The notes below the pieces were generated by a model that made no database searches, was not told where the DNA came from, and was given only the letters and a program-made list of their open reading frames with translations. Source: Comamonadaceae bacterium (GTDB lineage Bacteria; Pseudomonadota; Gammaproteobacteria; Burkholderiales; Burkholderiaceae_C). Taken from it: a stretch of 7,010 nt of DNA. The translations under genes were made by a program, and so were the position numbers. Where the stretch lies: positions 1 to 7,010 of the forward strand of contig CANJXV010000134.1 in assembly GCA_947478935.1 (NCBI GenBank), in the 5' to 3' direction. This document shows, one piece after another, positions 1-5,576 of this stretch (positions within the stretch are counted from its first letter, which is position 1; each line of letters starts with the position of its first letter).

Positions 1-336
1 ACTTGCAATCGCGACGGGTATGTACCAAAGCGTGTCTTGCATGGTGTACGGATGACGGCCACCTTGCTAATCTCTGAAGGAGCGGTTGCTTTCACGACCT
101 CTGCACTTTCTAAAACATTATCTGTCGGTGGGCTACGAGATTTAACATGGAAACCCCTTGTCGGCGAACCGCTGCACTGGTGGACCGCTGCAGTATGTCG
201 AAGCTCGGACCGTGATCCGATTATTTGCATGGCAGTGAATGTGGTGCTCCAAGCACTTCAGGCACACGATCAGTGGATCCCTAAGCCGCGTCCCAAACCT
301 TCTAGATCACTCCGCCGAACAAATAAGGCCCTGTGA
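1..336 (+). CDS. LysR-type transcriptional regulator, C-terminal part (partial at window start)
   Basis: This frame is open from the first base and stops at TGA 334-336, so the gene starts before the window. The visible 111 residues resemble the end of a LysR effector-binding domain. A stretch like RMTATLLISEGAVAFTTSAL fits the common 'valve at a site of constant access' segment (x-A-x-G-x-G-V-A-x-x-P). It is followed by a GLRDLTWKPL strand, a WWTAAVCR strand where LysR proteins have their W/R-rich strand, and a last helix ending in a basic proline-rich tail. Members of this family bind DNA through an N-terminal helix-turn-helix, which lies outside the window, and respond to small molecules in the cytoplasm. 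No target can be named. The assignment rests on pattern resemblance, without a diagnostic motif, so another regulator or periplasmic-binding-like fold is possible. Internal TTG (37) and ATG codons are not taken as starts. Confidence 0.5.
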   Translation, partial: TCNRDGYVPKRVLHGVRMTATLLISEGAVAFTTSALSKTLSVGGLRDLTWKPLVGEPLHWWTAAVCRSSDRDPIICMAVNVVLQALQAHDQWIPKPRPKPSRSLRRTNKAL

Positions 337-511
337 ACTGGCACCCATTCAACTCTGAACTGACTTTTTTGGGCTGTTGTCGGTACGCGGATAAGTTGGA
401 AATTGCCGGACTTAATTTTAGAAAATACTCAGGGCAACCTCCCTCAGCCAAGGCTGCGACAATCGCGCTCTTTATTCAACTTGGTACGGGTTTGTCCGAC
501 CCTCAAGCACT

Positions 512-890
512 ATGCCTACTTCTTCGCCCACCAACACGTCCCCTGCAGCCCGCACTTACACCCTTAGCGACTTCGACTTTGTGCTGCCAGAAGCGCTGAT
601 TGCGCAGCACCCAGCCCCTGAACGCAGCGGCTCCAAGTTGCTGGATGGCACCCAAGCCACCCCTACCAACCGCATTTTTCGTGAACTGCCCCAGTTGTTG
701 AGAAAAGGCGATTTGGTGGTGTTCAACGACACCAAGGTCATCAACGCCCGCCTGTTTGGCGAGAAGCCCACGGGCGGCAAATTGGAACTGCTGGTTGAGC
801 GCGTGCTGAGTGGCAACCAAGTGGCGGCGCACATGCGGGTGAGCAAAAAGCCCGAGGTCGGCACCACCGTGGCGCTGGTGCCCAGCAATC
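512..890 (+). pseudogene. queA: queA 5' fragment (tRNA preQ1 S-adenosylmethionine ribosyltransferase-isomerase), truncated
   Basis: QueA transfers and isomerises the ribosyl group of S-adenosylmethionine onto preQ1 in tRNA, giving epoxyqueuosine in the queuosine pathway. From ATG 512 the frame reads a 14-residue leader and then clear QueA N-terminal landmarks: YTLSDFDFVLPEALIAQHP (residues 16-34), PERSGSKLL, a segment ending in FRELPQLLRKGDLVVFNDTK (about 56-75), VINARLFGEKPTGGKLELL (76-94), and HMRVSKKPEVGT (about 111-122). Likeness to QueA ends near residue 125, while the family is usually about 340-360 residues, so roughly two thirds are missing. The frame runs on to TAG 1049-1051, giving a 179-residue chimera whose last ~54 residues are antisense to a phage-like fragment. 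No good ribosome site is visible before ATG 512. The remnant lacks most of the enzyme and should be inactive; whether an intact queA exists elsewhere cannot be seen. Confidence 0.88.
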
Positions 891-1023
891 CGGTCTGGAC
901 CAGAGAGAGAAACCCGTGGTGGTTGGCCACAGAAATCCAGCCCGTGCTGACTGTTCCCGCCGCTTGCGCGGCAGGGTCGATGGTGGCGAGAACGGACAGC
1001 AGTTCGCTCGACTTCGATACCAA
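865..1023 (-). pseudogene. N-terminal fragment of a phage-type protein
   Basis: Read on the minus strand from about 1023, the frame gives SELLSVLATIDPAAQAAGTV, then STGWISVANHHGFLSLVQTG and LLGTSATV. The pattern 'ATIxPAxQxAGTVxTGWIxV...F...V.aG.LGxsATV' matches, from memory, small prophage structural or hypothetical proteins of roughly 150-180 residues, in which the ATV stretch is normally followed by DAKLEQATD. Here likeness stops at about 865-885, where the reverse of queA begins, so only the first ~50 residues remain. The start is uncertain: a TTG at 1023 is in frame and an in-frame stop lies just upstream near 1048-1050. The frame continues by chance through antisense queA to 556. The piece suggests that prophage DNA was once next to the recombinase gene. 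The family recall is unverified. Confidence 0.42.
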
Positions 1024-1069
1024 ACAAAATGCATATTTCCTTTGGTTCTAGCGTAAGTTGTTGAAATCA

Positions 1070-1079
1070 TTGACCCGAC
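1070..1079. repeat. Left copy of a 10-bp direct repeat flanking the recombinase
   Basis: The sequence ttgacccgac occurs here, 95 bases before the recombinase start, and again at 1828-1837, 91 bases after its stop, in the same orientation. It could be an attachment-site core, a recombinase-binding half-site, or chance. Confidence 0.3.
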
Positions 1080-1151
1080 AGAATGGACGGACTCAGGTTG
1101 CCCAAACCGAATCAAAGAAAACACAATAAAGCACTGCTTTTATGTGTTTTC

Positions 1152-1156
1152 GGAGG
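1152..1156 (+). promoter_or_regulatory. Ribosome binding site of the tyrosine recombinase
   Basis: A GGAGG sits 8 bases before ATG 1165. It decides the start in favour of ATG 1165 over the upstream in-frame GTG 1144. Confidence 0.7.
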
Positions 1157-1164
1157 AACAGCTC

Positions 1165-1737
1165 ATGGGCAAAGCAAAAACGCTTACAGCGCAGGAATTG
1201 CGCCGGGTACAGGACTACATAGCGAGCCGCGCGCACGCAGCGCGTAACAGGGCTATGCTGCTTTTAACCCACCTTGCGGGCATGCGGGTTGGCGAAGTTG
1301 CCGCCCTAACCTGGGGTGATGTGGTCAACGCAGAGGGCCGCGTCAAAGATGAAATCCGCTTGAACGCTGATCAAACCAAGGGCGGTCACCCGCGTATTGT
1401 GTTTTTGAGCCCAAAACTGCTGAAAAAACTTGAGTGCTATGTCAGCACTGCCAAACGGCGTGAAGCACATTGGGCGTTTTTTGCTACGCAAAAGGAGCCA
1501 AAGCGCGGCTTTACCGCCAACACACTGGCCCAATACTTTTTACAGCTCTACAAGGGCGCGGGTATTGATGGGGCATCCAGCCACAGCGGCCGCCGATCAT
1601 TTGCCACTTCACTGAGTTCTAAAGGTGTCGGCGTTCGGGTACTGATGCGCGCCATGGGACACCGCAACATTTCCACAACGATTGGATACATCGATGCATC
1701 GGATGACATGCTCCGAAAGGCAGTGGCTTTGGTGTGA
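1165..1737 (+). CDS. Short tyrosine recombinase / phage-type integrase (catalytic domain only)
   Basis: Tyrosine recombinases cut and rejoin DNA at specific sites through a 3'-phosphotyrosine link. This 190-residue protein has the full active-site set in order: R41 (GMRVGE), K72 (TKGG), H140 and R143 (HSGRR), H166 (GHRN) and nucleophile Y175 (GYID). It starts almost at once with the catalytic domain and lacks the ~100-residue N-terminal core-binding domain and the arm-binding domain of usual integrases (300-400 residues). ATG 1165 is chosen because a strong GGAGG lies at 1152-1156 with 8 bases spacing; a GTG at 1144 would place that site inside the gene. The frame is intact, so the enzyme may be active, possibly as an orphan recombinase or a remnant of an element whose other genes are gone. 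A phage-like fragment lies upstream and a 10-bp direct repeat flanks it (1070-1079, 1828-1837). No excisionase or cargo gene is visible. Confidence 0.9.
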   Translation: MGKAKTLTAQELRRVQDYIASRAHAARNRAMLLLTHLAGMRVGEVAALTWGDVVNAEGRVKDEIRLNADQTKGGHPRIVFLSPKLLKKLECYVSTAKRREAHWAFFATQKEPKRGFTANTLAQYFLQLYKGAGIDGASSHSGRRSFATSLSSKGVGVRVLMRAMGHRNISTTIGYIDASDDMLRKAVALV

Positions 1738-1822
1738 GGCAACTACTTGTGCATAAAACTTAATGCTTGCCGACCCTTTTCATAGACTAAGGATGAGCAT
1801 CACAAGGGTCACACAACAAAGT

Positions 1823-1837
1823 GTCGGTTGACCCGAC
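1823..1837. repeat. Right copy of the 10-bp repeat, within a small inverted repeat
   Basis: The repeat copy ttgacccgac occupies 1828-1837. It overlaps a 5-bp inverted repeat, gtcgg (1823-1827) with ccgac (1833-1837), spaced by 5 bases. Half-sites of this kind are typical of tyrosine-recombinase core sites, but 5-bp arms alone are weak evidence. Confidence 0.3.
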
Positions 1838-1919
1838 GTTTCATGACAAGGCTCGCATTACGAACTGGTCACCTACATGCTCACCAAAACCTGATGCACC
1901 CTTTTTTAACATCAGCGAA

Positions 1920-2213
1920 TCAGAACAATACTCCTTGGTGCTTGATAGATGGCTCCAAGGAAACCCTGCCAATTGAGCCTGTGCACAAGATAACTTGTTG
2001 GCGGGCATAAAGCGACTCTTCCAGCGAGTGCGGTGCCAAATTTGAATTCAAATTTACGCCTTGCAGATCTAGAAATTGCTGCTCAAAGGGTAACGGATCT
2101 TTGCAGGGGAATTGGTCCATGGCCGCATATTCAGAAATGTTGTGCGCCCAGGCCTTGTGCCTTAAAACAGTAGCCACGAGCAACCTGCGCTCATAGTCCT
2201 GACTGGAATTCAT
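1920..2213 (-). CDS. Doubtful hypothetical protein or gene fragment
   Basis: From ATG 2213 on the minus strand the frame encodes 97 residues beginning MNSSQDYERRLLVATVLRHK, with AWAHNISEYAAMDQF following, and ends at 1920. The first ~75 residues look protein-like: a charged amphipathic start, a mixed composition and no low-complexity run. I do not recognise a family. There is no ribosome site before ATG 2213, and the upstream sequence is antisense to the PAS-LuxR remnant, so if it is real it is probably the surviving part of a gene cut at the same breakpoint (about 2205-2213). It may equally be a chance frame. The 18-bp palindrome lies inside it. Confidence 0.25.
   Translation of the reverse strand: MNSSQDYERRLLVATVLRHKAWAHNISEYAAMDQFPCKDPLPFEQQFLDLQGVNLNSNLAPHSLEESLYARQQVILCTGSIGRVSLEPSIKHQGVLF
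2038..2055. repeat. 18-bp perfect palindrome
   Basis: The sequence AAATTTGAATTCAAATTT is fully self-complementary with no spacer and does not extend further on either side. It is AT-rich in a GC-rich setting. It could be an operator for a dimeric regulator or a recombination site. It lies within the doubtful minus-strand frame, where it reads NLNSNL. Confidence 0.5.
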
Positions 2214-2523
2214 GCGGCGCGGCAATGGCGAGCTGTTTTGGGTACTCGTCAGCGGCTTTACGCTCAACCGGAGCGACCCGTTTCAGGAAACGCTTTGGGC
2301 ATTTATTGACCTGAGCCGGGAGCACAGTGTTGAGTCGACGCTGCGTGGCTCCATGACACCGAGAGAGCGCGACATCGCCGCGCTGTTGATTGAACGCAAA
2401 ACCGGAAAAGAAATTGGCAAAGCCCTCGGCATCAGCCCGCGCACGGTCGACGTCTACAAGACCCGCTTGCTGCGCAAATACGGCGTGACCTCCACCGCAG
2501 AGTTGGTAAAGCAACTCCTGTGA
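2212..2523 (+). pseudogene. PAS-LuxR transcriptional regulator, N-terminally truncated
   Basis: The 103-residue frame opens in the middle of a PAS domain: RRGNGELFWVLVSG (2-15) is the usual late PAS strand 'RRKDGSLFWV.VSG', and TLWAFIDLS (27-35) is the last PAS strand. A complete LuxR-type helix-turn-helix follows: MTPRERDIAALL (48-59), KTGKEIGKALGISPRTVDVY (63-82), then TRLLRKYGVTSTAEL. The first part of the PAS domain and anything before it are missing, and stops lie in frame just upstream (about 2196-2204). ATG 2212 has no ribosome site and is simply the first methionine after the break. A free LuxR DNA-binding domain could still bind DNA if expressed, but without its sensor and a proper start it is best called a remnant. 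It converges on putA with 41 bases between the stops, and no regulatory link to putA can be inferred. Confidence 0.8.
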
Positions 2524-2553
2524 GAGTGATGCGGTTTTGACGTGGATGCCTGG

Positions 2554-2567
2554 TGAAAATATTTTCA
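2554..2567. repeat. 14-bp palindrome overlapping the putA stop codon
   Basis: TGAAAATATTTTCA is a perfect palindrome that includes the putA stop (TGA on the minus strand, 2567-2565). It lies between two converging genes. It has no loop and no GC stem, so it is not a typical intrinsic terminator; no other terminator is visible in the 41-base gap. Confidence 0.3.
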
Positions 2568-5500
2568 TAAGGCAGTTGCCAGCAGCGCCGCATTACCGCC
2601 CGCGGCTGTGGTGTTGACCGTTACCGTCTGCTCGGCGCAAAAGCGGTACAAATAATGCGGTCCGCCCGCCTTGGGACCGGTGCCGCTCAGGCCTTCGCCA
2701 CCAAAGGGTTGCGATCCCACGACTGCGCCAATCATGTTGCGGTTCACATAAATATTGCCCACATCGGCTGCAACGGCCAGAGCCTGGGCGCGCGAGTCGA
2801 TGCGGGTTTGTATGCCCAAGGTCAGGCCGTAGCCCAACGCATTGATCTGCGCAATCACCGCGTGCGGGCTGCTCAGCTCGCCGCTGCCCCAACGTACGAT
2901 CTGCAATACCGGGCCGAATATTTCGTCTTTGACTTCTTGCAGACCGGCCAGTTCAAAGGCGGTTGGCGGTATTAAGTTTGCTAATAAATAAGTAGCTTCT
3001 TGCGCACTATCAATCAGCGCTATGGCCATTTTTGATGTTGAATTGAGGCGCTGCACATGCTGCATAATGCCGTTGAAAGCGGCGTGATCTATCACTGGTC
3101 CGACGTCGGTCGCCAGCTCTGCCGGGTTGCCAACCACCAGTTCCCTGGCTGCGCCCTGGATCATCGCGATCACGCTGTCGGCAATGCCTTCATGCAGGCA
3201 CAGCAGCCGCAGAGCCGAGCAGCGCTGGCCCGCCGAGCGGAAGGCGCTTTGCACGACTGCATCAACCACCTGCTCGGGCAGCGCCGTGCTGTCGACCAGC
3301 ATGGCGTTGATACCGCCGGTCTCGGCAATTAGCGGCACAATAGGGCCGTCCTTGGCGGCTAGCGCGCGGTTTATGATTCTGGCCACCTGCGTCGAGCCGG
3401 TAAACACCACTCCGGCCACGCCGGGCGTAGCCACCAGCGCTGCACCAACGGTGTCGCCAGGGCCATGCAGCAACTGCAGCGCACCTTCGGGCACGCCCGC
3501 CGCATGCAGCAGTTTGACCGCTTCCACAGCCACGCCCGGTGTCTGCTCGGCGGGCTTGGCAAGCACGGCGTTACCAGTGGCCAGTGCAGCAGCAATTTGC
3601 CCGGTAAAAATTGCCAGCGGAAAATTCCACGGGCTGATGCACACCCAGACGCCGCGCGCCACCAGCCGCAGCTCGTTGGTCTCACCGGTGACGCCAAGCA
3701 TCACGCCGTGGCTCTGGCCGGGTAGCGCCACAGGCTGCATGATGCGCTCGGCTTCGTCCGCGTAGTAGCGCAAAAAGTCCACCGCCTCGCGTACTTCAGA
3801 GACCGCATCACCCCAGGTCTTGAAGGCTTCCTTCACCAGCAGCGCGCAAAACCTCGGCATCTGCTGCTGCAGCGCATCGGCGGCGCGGCGCAACGTGACG
3901 GCGCGCTCCGCCACCGGGATCCTGCTCCATTTTTGATAGCTGATGGCTCCCGTAGAAAGGGCGCTAGAGGCCAATTTAGCATCAAACTCGGGTACCAGTG
4001 GAAGCGCTGTGCTGGCCAACGCCGCCAGCAAGGGTGCGCGCATGCTTGGCACCGTCAGGTCCAGCCCCAGGCTGTTCGGACGACTGGGGCCATACAGCGC
4101 AGGCGGCAGGGGCAGCGACGATTTAGGCGTCAGTCGCAGCGGCGTGGCCAGCAACACGTCCATGTCCACTGACTCGTCCGCCAGTTGGTGTACAAACGAG
4201 GAGTTGGCGCCGTTTTCCAGCAGTCGGCGTACCAGGTAAGCCAGCAGATCGCGGTGCGCGCCGACCGGTGCATAGACCCGGCAACTGATGAGGGGGGTTT
4301 TCAGTACTTCACGAAACACGCCCTCGCCCATGCCGTGCAGGCGCTGCAGCTCAAACGGTGCGGCGTTGCGCCCGGCCATCTGCACAATCGCGGCAATCGT
4401 GCCGGCGTTGTGCCCGGCGAACTGCGGGTACACGGCATCCGGCGCATCGAGCAGTGCTTTGGCGCAGGCCAGGTAAGACACATCGGTGTGGTGCTTGTGC
4501 GTGAACACCGGGTAATGCGGCAAGCCCAGTTCCTGCGCACGCTTGATTTCTGAATCCCAGTACGCGCCCTTGACCAGCCGGCACATCAGGCGCAGCTGGT
4601 ACTTGCGGCCAATGCCAATGACGTGCTCGACCAGATCCAGCGAGCGTGTCTGGTAGGCCTGCATCGCCAGGCCAAAGCCGCGCCAGTGCGGATGCTGCTG
4701 CGCCACCCGGGCGGCCAGCGCATCAAATACGTCTAGCGACAGCTCCAGCCGGTCGACTTCTTCGGCGTCAATCGTCAAATTGATATTGGCCTGGGCCGCA
4801 AGCTCGCACAGGCCCCAGACGCGAGGCACCAGCTCGACCATGACACGCGCGCGCTGGCTGTCCTCATAACGCGGATGCAATGCGCTGAGCTTGATTGAAA
4901 TACCGTCATTTAGCTCACAAGCGCAATCATCACGAGCGCCATCAGCTATTGATTTAATAGCATCAACATAACTCGCCAGATAGTGCTGCGCGTCAAGCTC
5001 GGTGCGCGCGCCTTCGCCCAGCATGTCGTAGCTAAAGCGCAGATTACTTGTCTTTTTCCGTGCTGCATCGGCTTCGTTCCTGGCATCGCCAATTGACTGC
5101 CCGAGCACAAACTGCCGGCCCAGCAGCTGGACAGCCCGCAGCGTCGCAGCAACCACACTGCGCGCGCCCAGCTTGCCCAGCAAACCAGGCTCGCCCGCTT
5201 CCGGCAAGAATTTCTTCGACAAGCTGATGGCCGATGCCGACAGGCGCGCCATTACCCCATTACCTGCGCTGTCAAAATCCGCCCGACCCAGCTGGTCGGC
5301 GGTCAATGCAATCGCGGTTTCGCTGTCGGGCACCCGCAGCAGGGCTTCAGCCAAGCGCATCAGCGCCAGCCCTTCGGCGCTGGAGATCGGGTATTCCTTG
5401 AGCAGGCTTTCCATTGCCCAAAACGGCGGCGGATTTTTACGAACGGCGTGCACCCAGGGCTGGGCCATTTGGGCAGCGGCAGCCCAGTCCAGTGCGCCGC

Positions 5501-5576
5501 TCAGACGCTGGAGCTGGCTGGTCACGATGTCAGCTTCAAGGCGATAAGGAAAGGGCAAGCGTGGTGTTGCGGACAT
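2565..5576 (-). CDS. putA: Bifunctional proline dehydrogenase / L-glutamate gamma-semialdehyde dehydrogenase PutA (no DNA-binding domain)
   Basis: PutA oxidises proline to P5C with FAD, passing electrons to the membrane quinone pool, then oxidises the semialdehyde to glutamate with NAD+. The 1003-residue protein has an N-terminal helical arm (about 1-170), a proline dehydrogenase barrel (about 180-480: DAEEVDRLELSLDVFD, RLVKGAYWDSEIK, LQRLHGMGEGVF, RVYAPVG, RRLLENGANSSFV) and an aldehyde dehydrogenase domain (about 560-990: ISPWNFPLAIFTGQ, AKPAEQTP, FTGSTQVA, ETGG, nucleophile Cys786 in GQRCSAL, EIFGPVL, PFGGEGLSGTGPKAGGP). It lacks the ribbon-helix-helix repressor domain of the ~1320-residue E. 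coli enzyme, matching short PutAs near 1000 residues. ATG 5576 follows a GGAG (5585-5582) by 5 bases; a TTG at 5579 is rejected. Oddities are three repeat copies in frame, a short interdomain linker, and changes in conserved barrel motifs (TRK to THK, ATHN to AGHN). The gene is divergent from an Lrp-like regulator. Confidence 0.97.
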   Translation of the reverse strand: MSATPRLPFPYRLEADIVTSQLQRLSGALDWAAAAQMAQPWVHAVRKNPPPFWAMESLLKEYPISSAEGLALMRLAEALLRVPDSETAIALTADQLGRADFDSAGNGVMARLSASAISLSKKFLPEAGEPGLLGKLGARSVVAATLRAVQLLGRQFVLGQSIGDARNEADAARKKTSNLRFSYDMLGEGARTELDAQHYLASYVDAIKSIADGARDDCACELNDGISIKLSALHPRYEDSQRARVMVELVPRVWGLCELAAQANINLTIDAEEVDRLELSLDVFDALAARVAQQHPHWRGFGLAMQAYQTRSLDLVEHVIGIGRKYQLRLMCRLVKGAYWDSEIKRAQELGLPHYPVFTHKHHTDVSYLACAKALLDAPDAVYPQFAGHNAGTIAAIVQMAGRNAAPFELQRLHGMGEGVFREVLKTPLISCRVYAPVGAHRDLLAYLVRRLLENGANSSFVHQLADESVDMDVLLATPLRLTPKSSLPLPPALYGPSRPNSLGLDLTVPSMRAPLLAALASTALPLVPEFDAKLASSALSTGAISYQKWSRIPVAERAVTLRRAADALQQQMPRFCALLVKEAFKTWGDAVSEVREAVDFLRYYADEAERIMQPVALPGQSHGVMLGVTGETNELRLVARGVWVCISPWNFPLAIFTGQIAAALATGNAVLAKPAEQTPGVAVEAVKLLHAAGVPEGALQLLHGPGDTVGAALVATPGVAGVVFTGSTQVARIINRALAAKDGPIVPLIAETGGINAMLVDSTALPEQVVDAVVQSAFRSAGQRCSALRLLCLHEGIADSVIAMIQGAARELVVGNPAELATDVGPVIDHAAFNGIMQHVQRLNSTSKMAIALIDSAQEATYLLANLIPPTAFELAGLQEVKDEIFGPVLQIVRWGSGELSSPHAVIAQINALGYGLTLGIQTRIDSRAQALAVAADVGNIYVNRNMIGAVVGSQPFGGEGLSGTGPKAGGPHYLYRFCAEQTVTVNTTAAGGNAALLATAL
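2972..3036 (+). repeat. Dispersed palindromic repeat, copy C (inside putA, aldehyde dehydrogenase domain)
   Basis: The core tagct (2993-2997)-N19-gcgct (3017-3021) matches copies A and B in spacing. Inside it gcgc (3002-3005) and gcgc (3017-3020) form the arms of a small hairpin with an 11-base loop, the same as copy B. The tail gcgctatggccatttttgat parallels copy A with one base missing. The segment is visibly more AT-rich than the flanking putA sequence. It encodes residues of about 847-869 (ATG numbering), between HVQRL and PPTAFEL. Confidence 0.7.
3929..3986 (+). repeat. Dispersed palindromic repeat, copy A (inside putA, interdomain linker)
   Basis: The core tagct (3937-3941)-N19-gcgct (3961-3965) is followed by agaggccaattt. 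The first 12 bases of the core region, atagctgatggc, are identical to copy B. It encodes about residues 532-550 (DAKLASSALSTGAISYQKW) in the linker between the two enzymatic domains. I recall the string 'gcgctagaggcc' from a repeat abundant in Comamonadaceae genomes; this is from memory and not verified. Confidence 0.75.
4893..4968 (-). repeat. Dispersed palindromic repeat, copy B (inside putA, proline dehydrogenase domain, inverted)
   Basis: On the minus strand the core tagct (4948-4944)-N19-gcgct (4924-4920) has the same spacing as copies A and C. It shares atagctgatggc with copy A and gcgc-N11-gcgc with copy C. It encodes about residues 204-228, reading AIKSIADGARDDCACELNDG just before the conserved GISIKLSALHPRY strand. 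Confidence 0.65.

Larger units (their letters stand above)
1738..2211. other. Gene-poor segment between the recombinase and the PAS-LuxR remnant
   Basis: No gene can be called with confidence here. Contents: a 7-bp inverted repeat, gaccctt (1772-1778) with aagggtc (1804-1810), whose 25-base loop and lack of a T run make it a poor terminator; the right copy of the 10-bp repeat; an 18-bp perfect palindrome (2038-2055); and a minus-strand open frame described separately. The plus-strand frame at 1828-2010 has no recognisable protein features. The segment ends at about 2205-2211, where the PAS-LuxR remnant begins without its front half, so its right edge looks like a breakpoint. Confidence 0.5.

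Noticed and set aside
333..599. 88-residue plus-strand frame between the LysR end and queA
   Set aside because: It runs into queA in another frame, has no ribosome site and resembles no family; the queA frame explains its second half.
503..1027. 174-residue minus-strand open frame over queA
   Set aside because: It is antisense to queA, in a different frame from the phage-like fragment, and its protein has no recognisable features; a shadow frame.
1035..1062. Possible fourth copy of the putA-type repeat (cgctagaaccaaagg on the minus strand)
   Set aside because: Only the tail resembles the repeat; no tagct lies 19 bases upstream, so the defining core is missing.
1772..1810. Inverted repeat gaccctt...aagggtc after the recombinase as a terminator
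   Set aside because: A 7-bp stem with a 25-base loop and no T run is too weak for an intrinsic terminator.
2191..2568. 125-residue minus-strand frame over the PAS-LuxR remnant
   Set aside because: Antisense to a clear LuxR DNA-binding domain and without recognisable motifs.
3127..3765. 212-residue plus-strand frame antisense to putA
   Set aside because: It lies wholly opposite conserved aldehyde dehydrogenase motifs, and its Ala/Ser/Thr-rich composition is typical of antisense shadows in GC-rich genes.
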